A DNA stretch of 5,609 nt from a bacterium (GTDB lineage Bacteria > Krumholzibacteriota > Krumholzibacteria > LZORAL124-64-63): the NCBI GenBank assembly GCA_003646045.1, contig QNDV01000182.1, forward strand, positions 1 to 5,609, given 5' to 3'. The translations under genes were made by a program, and so were the position numbers. This document shows, piece by piece, positions 1-5,609 of this stretch (positions within the stretch are counted from its first letter, which is position 1; each line of letters begins with the position of its first letter). The notes under the pieces are model-generated. The model did no database searches and was not told the origin of the DNA. It saw only the letters and a program-made list of their open reading frames with translations.

Positions 1-951
1 CCCGACGGCACCCATTTGCGCACTGTGGGCCGCGAGGGCGACGGGCCCGGCGAGATGCGGCGCCCCAACGACTTCTACCTCATGAATGACGGTACCATCT
101 GCGTACTACAGGGTTTCGGGGGCAGGATAGTCAAGATGTCCGGCGACGGCGTACCCGCCGGTGACGGTTCCTTCACTCCCACCGTGGGATCGGGCCAGTT
201 CTCGGTGATGATCCGCGGCCTGGGGGTGACGAATGACATGCTGCTGGCCGGCATCAAGATGTCCTTCGAGGCCGGGGTCAGCAACCAGACCTATTTCCTG
301 ACCCGCTGTGACTCCACGGGGGTGGAGACCGCAACGCTCTTCGAGAAATCCAACACCATAGATTACAGCGACTTCGTACTGACCGAGGACGCCATGGACT
401 TTGTCTGGAGCCGCATGGCCACCGGACCCGACGGCCGTGTCTACGCCGCACCGGCGCGCAACACCTACGAGATCCACGTCTGGGACCCCACCGGCCAGCC
501 GGAAATGATCATCGCCCGCGAGTACGAATCCCTGCCCCGGACCGACGAACGCCGGGACATCGCGCACCGGATCATCGAGGGCATCGGCGCCAACTATCCC
601 CGACCGCCCCGATCCATCGGGATCGAGGAGGTGGACCCGGACCTGACCAATATCTGGGTCCTGGAAGATGGCCGACTGTGGGTCCAGACTTCCCGGGGCG
701 ACTACGATCCACCGGACGGATGCTGGACCGTGCTCGACGTCTTCGACACGGACGGCAACTTCGAGCGGCAGGTGGCCCTGCCCGGCAACCACGACGCGCT
801 GCGTGACGCCCTGCATCTCCTGCCAGAAGGACGAGCGGTGGTCGTGATCGGCGCCCTGGACGCCTATCTGAATCAACAGGCCGTCGGCGGCGAGGAAGAG
901 GATACCGAAGGCGCACCCCTGGAAGTGATCTGTTACGGACTGGAACTCTAG
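1..951 (+). CDS. 6-bladed beta-propeller (NHL-like) protein, 5'-truncated
   Basis: The reading frame is open from base 1 and ends at TAG 949-951, giving 316 visible residues; the true start is upstream. A TTG at 16 could serve as a start, but it falls inside a blade motif (D-G-T-H-L-R-T-V-G-R-E-G-D-G-P-G-E, residues 2-18), so I treat the gene as cut by the window edge. This motif is typical of the 6-bladed propeller family related to NHL repeats. Further blade-like strands ending in D-G or T-G turns follow: GPDGRVYAAP (142-151), VWDPTGQP (160-167), LEDGRLWVQT (221-230) and VFDTDGNFE (247-255). There is no catalytic motif or transmembrane segment in the visible part. Family members are usually exported and thought to act as binding or scaffold proteins; the ligand is unknown. 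A signal peptide, if any, would be in the missing part. It lies 70 bases before the efflux adaptor with a hairpin between, so it need not share a function with it. The fold is fairly sure; the role is unknown. Confidence 0.8.
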   Translation, partial: PDGTHLRTVGREGDGPGEMRRPNDFYLMNDGTICVLQGFGGRIVKMSGDGVPAGDGSFTPTVGSGQFSVMIRGLGVTNDMLLAGIKMSFEAGVSNQTYFLTRCDSTGVETATLFEKSNTIDYSDFVLTEDAMDFVWSRMATGPDGRVYAAPARNTYEIHVWDPTGQPEMIIAREYESLPRTDERRDIAHRIIEGIGANYPRPPRSIGIEEVDPDLTNIWVLEDGRLWVQTSRGDYDPPDGCWTVLDVFDTDGNFERQVALPGNHDALRDALHLLPEGRAVVVIGALDAYLNQQAVGGEEEDTEGAPLEVICYGLEL

Positions 952-959
952 CTAATTGC

Positions 960-987
960 GCGGGCGGAGACCCCGGTTTCCGCCCGC
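960..987 (+). terminator. GC-rich hairpin between propeller gene and efflux operon, possible terminator or attenuator
   Basis: GCGGGCGGA at 960-968 is perfectly complementary to TCCGCCCGC at 979-987. The stem can extend inward through a G-U (969/978), an A-U (970/977) and a C-G (971/976) pair, leaving a 4-base loop, so the whole is about 12 bp. It begins 9 bases after the propeller stop codon, which is where a terminator would sit. No T-run follows (the next bases are AGTCACCGGC), so it is not a classic intrinsic terminator; it may end transcription weakly, protect the 3' end of the upstream mRNA, or reduce read-through into the efflux genes. The structure is seen directly; its role is inferred. 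Confidence 0.5.
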
Positions 988-1009
988 AGTCACCGGCACC
1001 CACCGAATC

Positions 1010-1015
1010 GAGAGG
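1010..1015 (+). promoter_or_regulatory. Ribosome binding site that fixes the adaptor start
   Basis: GAGAGG lies 6 bases before ATG 1022 and is a good partial match to the anti-Shine-Dalgarno sequence. It supports ATG 1022 over the in-frame TTG at 956, which would add 22 residues encoded across the hairpin and place charged, proline-rich sequence ahead of the signal peptide. I see no convincing -35/-10 promoter pair in the 70-base gap, which is GC-rich; the operon promoter may lie within the upstream gene or be of a type I cannot recognise. Confidence 0.65.
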
Positions 1016-1021
1016 CTGACC

Positions 1022-2353
1022 ATGCGGCGACCTGTTTCCTCCCCTGCCCCGCGCACCCTAGGGAGCGCCCTCGTGCTGACATTCATCCTGGCTATCGGCA
1101 TCGGCTGCGGCGGGAGTGAAGGCGACGGGTCCGCAGCCGACAGCACCGCCGCCGACAGCGCCTCCACCGATTCCACCGTGGCCAAGAAGCCCAAGAAGGA
1201 GAAATCAATCCGGGTCAACGTGGGCCAGGTGCGACGCGGGGATCTGGTCATGCCGGTCTTCGCCGACGGTGCCATCCGCACACCACGTTCGGTGGAGATC
1301 AGGGCCAAGGTGGGTGGCGAACTGCGCCAGGTACTGGTGCGCGACGGCGATCGCGTGCGCAAGAGACAGCTGCTGGCCCGCATCGACCCCCGCGAATACG
1401 AAATCTCCCTGGAGGAAAGTCGTTACAAGCACCTGCAGGCCCTCAGCCAGATCGCAGCCGAAGCCGACACCCTCACCGTGAACAGCGCCGCCCTGGCCGA
1501 CTTTGCCGCGCGGCGCAAGGATCTGGAAAAGGCCCAGCGCAGTGGCAATCTTTCACGTGACGAGTACCAGGCCCAACTGCTGGCGCTGGAGATGGAAGCC
1601 CTGCAGCGCGGCGCCTTCCGCGAGGCCGTGTTGCAACAGCGCACCGGTCTGGCCGACGCCCGCATGGCCGAGGAACGGGCCCAGCTGAACCTTGAATATA
1701 CCGAGATCCGCGCCCCCTTTGCCGGCGTCGTGCAGGGACTGGGCATGGTGGCGGGACAGCTGCTGACGGTGAACCAGACCGTCTGCACCCTCTACAACAA
1801 CGACGAACTCGAAGCCGTGGTGAACGTGCTGGAGGCTGACCTGGGCAACCTCGCCGAGGGACGACCCGTACTGCTGGCGATCCCGGCTACGGGTGACACC
1901 ATCGAGGTGGCGGTAAATGTCATCAGCCCCACCCTGGACCAGTCCACTCGTACCTGCGAGGTGCTGATCCGCTTCCCCAACCCCGACGCCCGTTTCCGAC
2001 CCGGCATGTTCGTGCGCGCCCGCATCGCCGGCGTCGTCTTTCCGGACAAGCTGTTGATTCCCCAGGACGCCCTGCTGATCCGCGACGACCGCCCCCTGGT
2101 CTTCAAGCGCGACGGTGACCGGGCCAAGTGGCTGTATGTGACGATCGGCCTGCGCAACGACGAATGGGTGGAGATCCTCAAGGTCCACAGCGGCGGTTCG
2201 CTGGCGGCCGGCGAAGAGGTCGTCGTCAGTGACCACCTGACTCTGGCCCACGAGGCCAAAATCAAGGTGCGCAAGACCATACCCACGCTGGACCGCTGGG
2301 CCTTCGCCACCGCCGGCGGCGGTTCCACCACGGTCGGGGAGTCCGCCCGATGA
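1022..2353 (+). CDS. RND efflux periplasmic adaptor (membrane fusion protein), predicted lipoprotein
   Basis: The 443-residue product should bridge the inner-membrane RND permease and an outer-membrane channel. The N-terminus has a hydrophobic segment (about 13-28) ending in a lipobox-like I-G-I-G-C with Cys29 as the lipidation site. Gly at -3 is atypical but allowed by the general pattern, and no charged residue occurs in the six positions before it. A Ser/Thr/Asp/Ala linker (38-52) and a Lys-rich stretch (55-61) follow. Then come the first half of the lipoyl-like domain (about 86-125, with V-E-I-R-A-K-V-G-G-E), an alpha-helical hairpin (about 126-222), the second lipoyl half (about 223-258, Y-T-E-I-R-A-P-F-A-G-V-V), a beta-barrel domain (about 263-338, ending R-P-G-M-F-V-R-A-R-I) and a membrane-proximal domain (about 341-420, with L-L-I-P-Q-D-A-L-L). 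Length and order match HlyD/AcrA-family adaptors. The stop overlaps the permease start (ATGA, 2350-2353), implying translational coupling. Substrate is unknown. The helical tip lacks the usual Arg and Leu of the channel-docking motif. Confidence 0.93.
   Translation: MRRPVSSPAPRTLGSALVLTFILAIGIGCGGSEGDGSAADSTAADSASTDSTVAKKPKKEKSIRVNVGQVRRGDLVMPVFADGAIRTPRSVEIRAKVGGELRQVLVRDGDRVRKRQLLARIDPREYEISLEESRYKHLQALSQIAAEADTLTVNSAALADFAARRKDLEKAQRSGNLSRDEYQAQLLALEMEALQRGAFREAVLQQRTGLADARMAEERAQLNLEYTEIRAPFAGVVQGLGMVAGQLLTVNQTVCTLYNNDELEAVVNVLEADLGNLAEGRPVLLAIPATGDTIEVAVNVISPTLDQSTRTCEVLIRFPNPDARFRPGMFVRARIAGVVFPDKLLIPQDALLIRDDRPLVFKRDGDRAKWLYVTIGLRNDEWVEILKVHSGGSLAAGEEVVVSDHLTLAHEAKIKVRKTIPTLDRWAFATAGGGSTTVGESAR
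1133..1177 (+). repeat. Three tandem 15-base units coding an acidic/hydroxyl linker after the lipobox
   Basis: Adaptor residues 38-52 read as three pentapeptides, A-A-D-S-T, A-A-D-S-A and S-T-D-S-T. Units 1 (1133-1147) and 2 (1148-1162) match at 13 of 15 bases; unit 3 (1163-1177) is more diverged, matching unit 1 at 9 of 15. This is a low-complexity, probably flexible spacer between lipidated Cys29 and the folded adaptor. The third unit could reflect composition rather than duplication. Confidence 0.6.
2336..2341 (+). promoter_or_regulatory. Ribosome binding site of the first RND permease, inside the adaptor gene
   Basis: GGGGAG lies 8 bases before ATG 2350, within the last codons of the adaptor. 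Together with the ATGA overlap it fixes the permease start and suggests coupled translation with the adaptor. Confidence 0.7.
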
Positions 2354-5300
2354 TCATCCGCACCGCCGTCCAGCGTCCCGTGGCGATCCTCATGCTGTTT
2401 GCGGGACTGGTACTCATCGGCCTGCAGGCCCGCCAGCGTCTGGCGGTGGACCTGCTGCCCAGCATCAACTACCCCAACCTGACGGTGATCACCAACTACT
2501 CCGACACGCCGGCCGACGATCTGACCCGCCTGGTTACCCAACCCCTCGAAGAAGTCATCACCGGACTGGCAGGGGTGCGACGAGTCGTGAGCAGGACCAG
2601 GGAGGGCGTCTCCACCATTACCGTGCAGTACGAGTGGGGCACGGGGATGGACTTCGCCAATCTCCATCTGCGCGAGGCCATCGACCGGGTGGCCTACCGG
2701 GACGACTTTCCCGAAGCGGCGGACCGACCGCTGATCCTGCGCTGGGACCCGTCGGCACGGCCCATCGCCATCCTGGTGCTGCACGGCGACGACCCCATGG
2801 CCGAGATGACCGAATTCGCGCGGGAGGTGGTCAAACCCGCCCTCGAGCAGATCAACGGCGTCAGCCAGGCCGAGGTCATCGGCGGCGCCGAACGCGAGAT
2901 CCTGGTGCGGCCGGACTTCGAGCTGTTGCGGTTGTACGGCCTGACCATGAACGACCTGGCCGAGGCCCTGCGCGTGGCCAACATCAGTTTCCCCGGCGGC
3001 CGCATCCGCAAGGGGCCCCTGCATCTGCCCCTGCGTATCCTGGGCGAGTTCGAGAACCTGGACGAGATCCGTGCCACCGAGATCCCCGCCGCCGGCCCCG
3101 GCATCACCATCGGTGACGTGGCCCAGGTCCTTGACACCACCAAGGAGCCCGAGGGATTCACCCTCACCGGCGACGAGGAAGTGGTCTCGCTGCACCTCTA
3201 CAAGGAAGTGGGCGAGAACACCATCGCCGCCACCAACGAAGTGGACAAGATCCTCGGCATTCTCTCCGACCAATACGCCGAGTTGTCCTACAGCTTCATC
3301 TACCGGGACGCCGACTTCGTGCAGGAGAGCTTCAAGGGTCTGCAGGATTCCCTGTTGTACGGCGCCGGCCTGGCCTTCCTGGTACTCTTCTTCTTCCTGA
3401 TGGACTGGCGCAGCCCCCTCGTGGTGGGACTGGCCATCCCCGTGTCCATCGTGACCACCTTCGCCTTCCTCTATTTCGCCGGTGTCAGCCTGAATCTCAT
3501 GTCCCTGGGCGGCCTGTCCCTGGCGGCGGGTATGCTGGTGGACAACTCGATCGTGGTGCTGGAGAACATCAACCGGCACTTGAAGGAACGAAAGGCCGGC
3601 GGGTTGTCCATCGGTGAAACCTGCGCCCGGGCCACGCAGGAAGTGGCCAGCCCCGTGGTGGCCGCCACCCTGACCACGGTGGCCGTGTTCTTTCCGGTGA
3701 TCTACGTGCCCGGCGTGGCCGGCGAGTTCTTCAGGGACCAGGCCTTGACCGTGACCATCTCGTTGCTGGTCTCGATCCTGGCCGCCCTGCTGCTGCAACC
3801 CATGCTCAGCGCCCACATCCTCAAGACACCAGCCGACCGCCCGGGGCTGATCTTCAGGCCGGTCGACGCCGGCTTCCGCTATGTGATCCGCCACTACCAT
3901 ACCCTGCTGGTGAGGGTGCTGGACCACAAGCTCGCCTTCTTCGGCCTGCTGGCGGTGGCAATGGTGATTGCCGCCACGGCCGGACTGGGCTTGCGGGTGG
4001 GCTTCATGCCGGAACGGACCCGCGGCGACTTCACCCTGGGCATCGAGTTGCCGGCGGGCACTCCCCTCGAAGCCACCCTCGAACTGGCGGGGGATCTGTC
4101 GGCCCTGGTGGCTCCGATGCCGGAGGTGGAAACGGTCTACGCCCAGGTGGGCATAACCGAGAAGACCCTGGCCAGCCTCAAGGATTACAGCGCCGCCAAC
4201 ACGGCACGCGTGAGAGTCATGCTGCGGCCCAGCCGCCAGGGACGCCAGGACATGGAGCGGGTCAAATCCGTGCTCAACAAGCGGCTGGACGAGACCGACG
4301 GTGTGATCTTCGTCTTCCGCGAGGAGGGCGTCGGACTGCGCGAGATCCTGGCCAGCGGCGAGGCCGCCTTCACCCTGGGCGTAGTGGCCGAGCGCGGCGA
4401 CGAGGCCCTGCAGGTGGTGGAGGATCTCGTGCCGCGACTGCGGGAAATCCCCGGTCTCGAGGATGTGGAGATGGACCGCGTACTGGGCAACCCCACGGTC
4501 GAGGTGACGGTAAACCGCGAGAGGGCCCTGCGCTTCGGCCTCGAACCGGACGCCTTGGCCATAGAGCTGCGCAACCGCATCCAGGGCACGGTGGCCACCA
4601 CCTACAACGAGATCGAGCAGCGCATAGACATCGCCGTGCGCCTGCGCCGCGACGAGCGCTACGATCTGCCCACGGTGCTGGCGTCCCCCGTGGCGGTGGG
4701 CCAGGGCAAGACCGTACCCCTGGGTACCTTCGTGGTCCTGACCGAGGGCCGTCCCGTGCGTGAGATCGTCCGGCGGGACCAGCGGCGGCAAATCACGGTC
4801 TCCGGCGACGTCAACCATCGCGGTGTGGCCGAGGTCTGGCCGGAAGTGAACCGCATGTTGGCAAACCTGGCGACCCCCGAGGGCGTGGCTTTCGTTACCG
4901 GCGGCGAGCAGGAGGAGATCAGCAATTCCTTCCGGGACCTGGGCTGGGCGTTGATGTTGTCGGCGCTGCTGGTGTACATGATCCTGGCTGCGCAGTTCGA
5001 GAGCTTCCTGGACCCGCTGATCATCTCGGCGGTGCTGCCGGTGGGCGTGGCGGGCGCGGCGGTGACCCTGTTCCTGACGGGGCAGACCCTGAACATCATC
5101 TCGCTCATCGGTCTGATCGCCCTGCTGGGCATCGCGGTGAACGACGCCATCGTCAAGGTGGCCACCATCCGCCGCCTGCGGGCGGGTGGCATGGGTGGCC
5201 GCGAGGCCATCCTCGCCGCGGGTGAACTGCGCTGCCGTCCTATCCTGATGACCACGGTGACCACGGTGCGGGCCATGGTGCCCATGGCCATGGGCCTGGG

Positions 5301-5433
5301 TATGGGCGAGCAGATGCAGCGGCCGCTGGCCATCACCATCATCGGCGGCCTGAGCATCGCCACCTTCCTGACGTTGTTCCTGACCCCCGCGGTCTATGAG
5401 ATGCTGCACCGCCGCACCGACCGGGAGTACTAG
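2350..5433 (+). CDS. RND efflux permease (AcrB/HAE-like), first of a tandem pair
   Basis: This 1027-residue inner-membrane, proton-driven transporter has the normal family length (about 1030-1050). TM1 is about 10-26, followed by the first periplasmic loop (about 30-333, porter domains PN1 and PN2 plus docking domain). TM2-TM6 lie at about 335-490, TM7 at about 529-548, the second periplasmic loop at about 549-863, and TM8-TM12 at about 865-1016. Hallmarks are R-L-A-V-D-L-L-P (30-37), G-M-L-V-D-N-S-I-V-V-L-E-N in TM4 (394-406), Q-F-E-S-F-L-D-P-L at TM8-TM9 (882-890), G-I-A-V-N-D-A-I-V in TM10 (927-935) and R-C-R-P-I-L-M-T in TM11 (961-968). By alignment to AcrB as remembered, D398 matches D407, R961 matches R971 and T968 matches T978, while N399 replaces D408 and N931 replaces K940. 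The TM4 motif is not of the CusA/CzcA metal type, so drugs, lipids or other amphiphiles are likelier substrates; this is inferred. It starts in the adaptor's stop codon and ends 2 bases before a second permease. No frameshift or internal break is seen. Confidence 0.96.
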   Translation: MIIRTAVQRPVAILMLFAGLVLIGLQARQRLAVDLLPSINYPNLTVITNYSDTPADDLTRLVTQPLEEVITGLAGVRRVVSRTREGVSTITVQYEWGTGMDFANLHLREAIDRVAYRDDFPEAADRPLILRWDPSARPIAILVLHGDDPMAEMTEFAREVVKPALEQINGVSQAEVIGGAEREILVRPDFELLRLYGLTMNDLAEALRVANISFPGGRIRKGPLHLPLRILGEFENLDEIRATEIPAAGPGITIGDVAQVLDTTKEPEGFTLTGDEEVVSLHLYKEVGENTIAATNEVDKILGILSDQYAELSYSFIYRDADFVQESFKGLQDSLLYGAGLAFLVLFFFLMDWRSPLVVGLAIPVSIVTTFAFLYFAGVSLNLMSLGGLSLAAGMLVDNSIVVLENINRHLKERKAGGLSIGETCARATQEVASPVVAATLTTVAVFFPVIYVPGVAGEFFRDQALTVTISLLVSILAALLLQPMLSAHILKTPADRPGLIFRPVDAGFRYVIRHYHTLLVRVLDHKLAFFGLLAVAMVIAATAGLGLRVGFMPERTRGDFTLGIELPAGTPLEATLELAGDLSALVAPMPEVETVYAQVGITEKTLASLKDYSAANTARVRVMLRPSRQGRQDMERVKSVLNKRLDETDGVIFVFREEGVGLREILASGEAAFTLGVVAERGDEALQVVEDLVPRLREIPGLEDVEMDRVLGNPTVEVTVNRERALRFGLEPDALAIELRNRIQGTVATTYNEIEQRIDIAVRLRRDERYDLPTVLASPVAVGQGKTVPLGTFVVLTEGRPVREIVRRDQRRQITVSGDVNHRGVAEVWPEVNRMLANLATPEGVAFVTGGEQEEISNSFRDLGWALMLSALLVYMILAAQFESFLDPLIISAVLPVGVAGAAVTLFLTGQTLNIISLIGLIALLGIAVNDAIVKVATIRRLRAGGMGGREAILAAGELRCRPILMTTVTTVRAMVPMAMGLGMGEQMQRPLAITIIGGLSIATFLTLFLTPAVYEMLHRRTDREY
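5423..5427 (+). promoter_or_regulatory. Ribosome binding site of the second RND permease
   Basis: GGGAG lies 8 bases before ATG 5436, inside the last codons of the first permease. It supports ATG 5436 as the start and independent initiation of the second permease in the same mRNA. Confidence 0.65.
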
Positions 5434-5435
5434 CG

Positions 5436-5609
5436 ATGATCCGTTTCGCCGTGGACCACCCCGTCGCCACCTGGATGCTGTTCGCGGCGCTGATGGTCAC
5501 GGGTATCTACGCCGTGCCGAGGCTGAACATCGAGGCCCTGCCCGAAACGGACCTGCCCGAGCTTTCAGTCACCACCAACTGGAACGGCGCCTCCCCCAGC
5601 GCCATCCAG
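5436..5609 (+). CDS. Second RND efflux permease, N-terminal fragment cut by window end
   Basis: ATG 5436 opens a frame that runs to the last base (58 codons visible). The residues form the standard RND start: a short cytoplasmic segment with A-V-D-H-P-V-A (5-11), TM1 at about 10-28, then R-L-N-I-E-A-L-P (29-36), which aligns with R-L-A-V-D-L-L-P of the preceding permease. By hand alignment about 23 of the 58 positions match that neighbour, so this is a diverged paralog, not a recent copy. It begins 2 bases after the preceding TAG and almost certainly shares its mRNA. One adaptor with two permeases recalls mdtABC-type operons, where the permeases assemble as a mixed trimer, though two separate homotrimers are equally possible. 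The TM4 and TM10 proton-relay residues are outside the window, so its activity cannot be judged. Confidence 0.92.
   Translation, partial: MIRFAVDHPVATWMLFAALMVTGIYAVPRLNIEALPETDLPELSVTTNWNGASPSAIQ

Noticed and set aside
106..876. A 256-codon minus-strand frame opposite the propeller gene.
   Set aside because: Same antisense shadow effect; no recognisable domain, and the plus-strand frame shows propeller blades.
956..1021. A TTG-initiated 22-residue N-terminal extension of the adaptor.
   Set aside because: It would start before the hairpin without a ribosome binding site and put Arg/Pro-rich sequence ahead of the lipoprotein signal; ATG 1022 has a Shine-Dalgarno sequence at the right distance.
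3514..3561. Reading TM4 of the permease as a heavy-metal (CusA/CzcA) type.
   Set aside because: The motif is G-M-L-V-D-N-S-I-V-V-L-E-N, which is HAE-like; metal-type TM4 usually has a V-D-A/G pattern with a different surrounding, and TM10 lacks the CusA-type Glu.
1792..5409. A 3.6-kb open reading frame on the minus strand, antisense to the adaptor and the first permease.
   Set aside because: It is the mirror of GC-rich codon use on the plus strand, which removes antisense stops. Its product is full of His, Gln, Gly and Asp with no domain order, while the plus-strand frames give complete, recognisable RND proteins.
5421..5445. A possible frameshift splitting one large permease gene at 5433/5436.
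   Set aside because: The first permease is already full length with all 12 membrane segments, and the next frame starts with a fresh RND N-terminus and its own ribosome binding site.

Overview
The window is GC-rich bacterial DNA, roughly two-thirds G+C by eye, with strong G/C preference at third codon positions. It is packed with same-strand genes. The organism is Gram-negative, because the main content is a tripartite RND (resistance-nodulation-division) efflux operon. The TM10 pattern of the first permease (N-D-A-I-V-K) and the neighbouring 6-bladed beta-propeller gene remind me of FCB-group lineages (Bacteroidota, Gemmatimonadota, Krumholzibacteriota or Eisenbacteria-like genomes). That placement is an impression from protein style and could not be tested here.

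Layout, all on the + strand: (1) 1-951, the 3' part of a 6-bladed beta-propeller/NHL-like protein whose start lies before the window. (2) 952-1021, a short intergenic gap with a strong GC hairpin (960-987) and a Shine-Dalgarno sequence for the next gene. (3) 1022-2353, a periplasmic adaptor (membrane fusion protein) made as a lipoprotein. (4) 2350-5433, a full-length RND permease overlapping the adaptor by ATGA. (5) 5436-5609 (cut by the window end), the first 58 codons of a second RND permease, two bases after the first one stops.

Genes 3-5 are tightly coupled (4-base overlap, then a 2-base gap, each start with its own ribosome binding site) and must be one transcription unit: one adaptor serving two paralogous, non-identical permeases. 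This resembles operons such as mdtABC, where two permeases form a mixed trimer. No outer-membrane TolC-like factor is visible; it may lie downstream or elsewhere. The substrate cannot be read from the sequence. The permease lacks the heavy-metal (CusA/CzcA) TM4 signature, so it fits the hydrophobe/amphiphile efflux (HAE) side of the superfamily.

I found no clearly new system. The points most worth a second look are the altered proton-relay residues in the first permease (an Asn replaces one of the two TM4 Asp, an Asn replaces the TM10 Lys, and there is an extra Arg inside TM11), the paired permeases, the atypical TolC-docking tip of the adaptor, and the hairpin that separates the propeller gene from the efflux operon. 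No RNA genes, CRISPR arrays, insertion sequences or attachment sites were seen.
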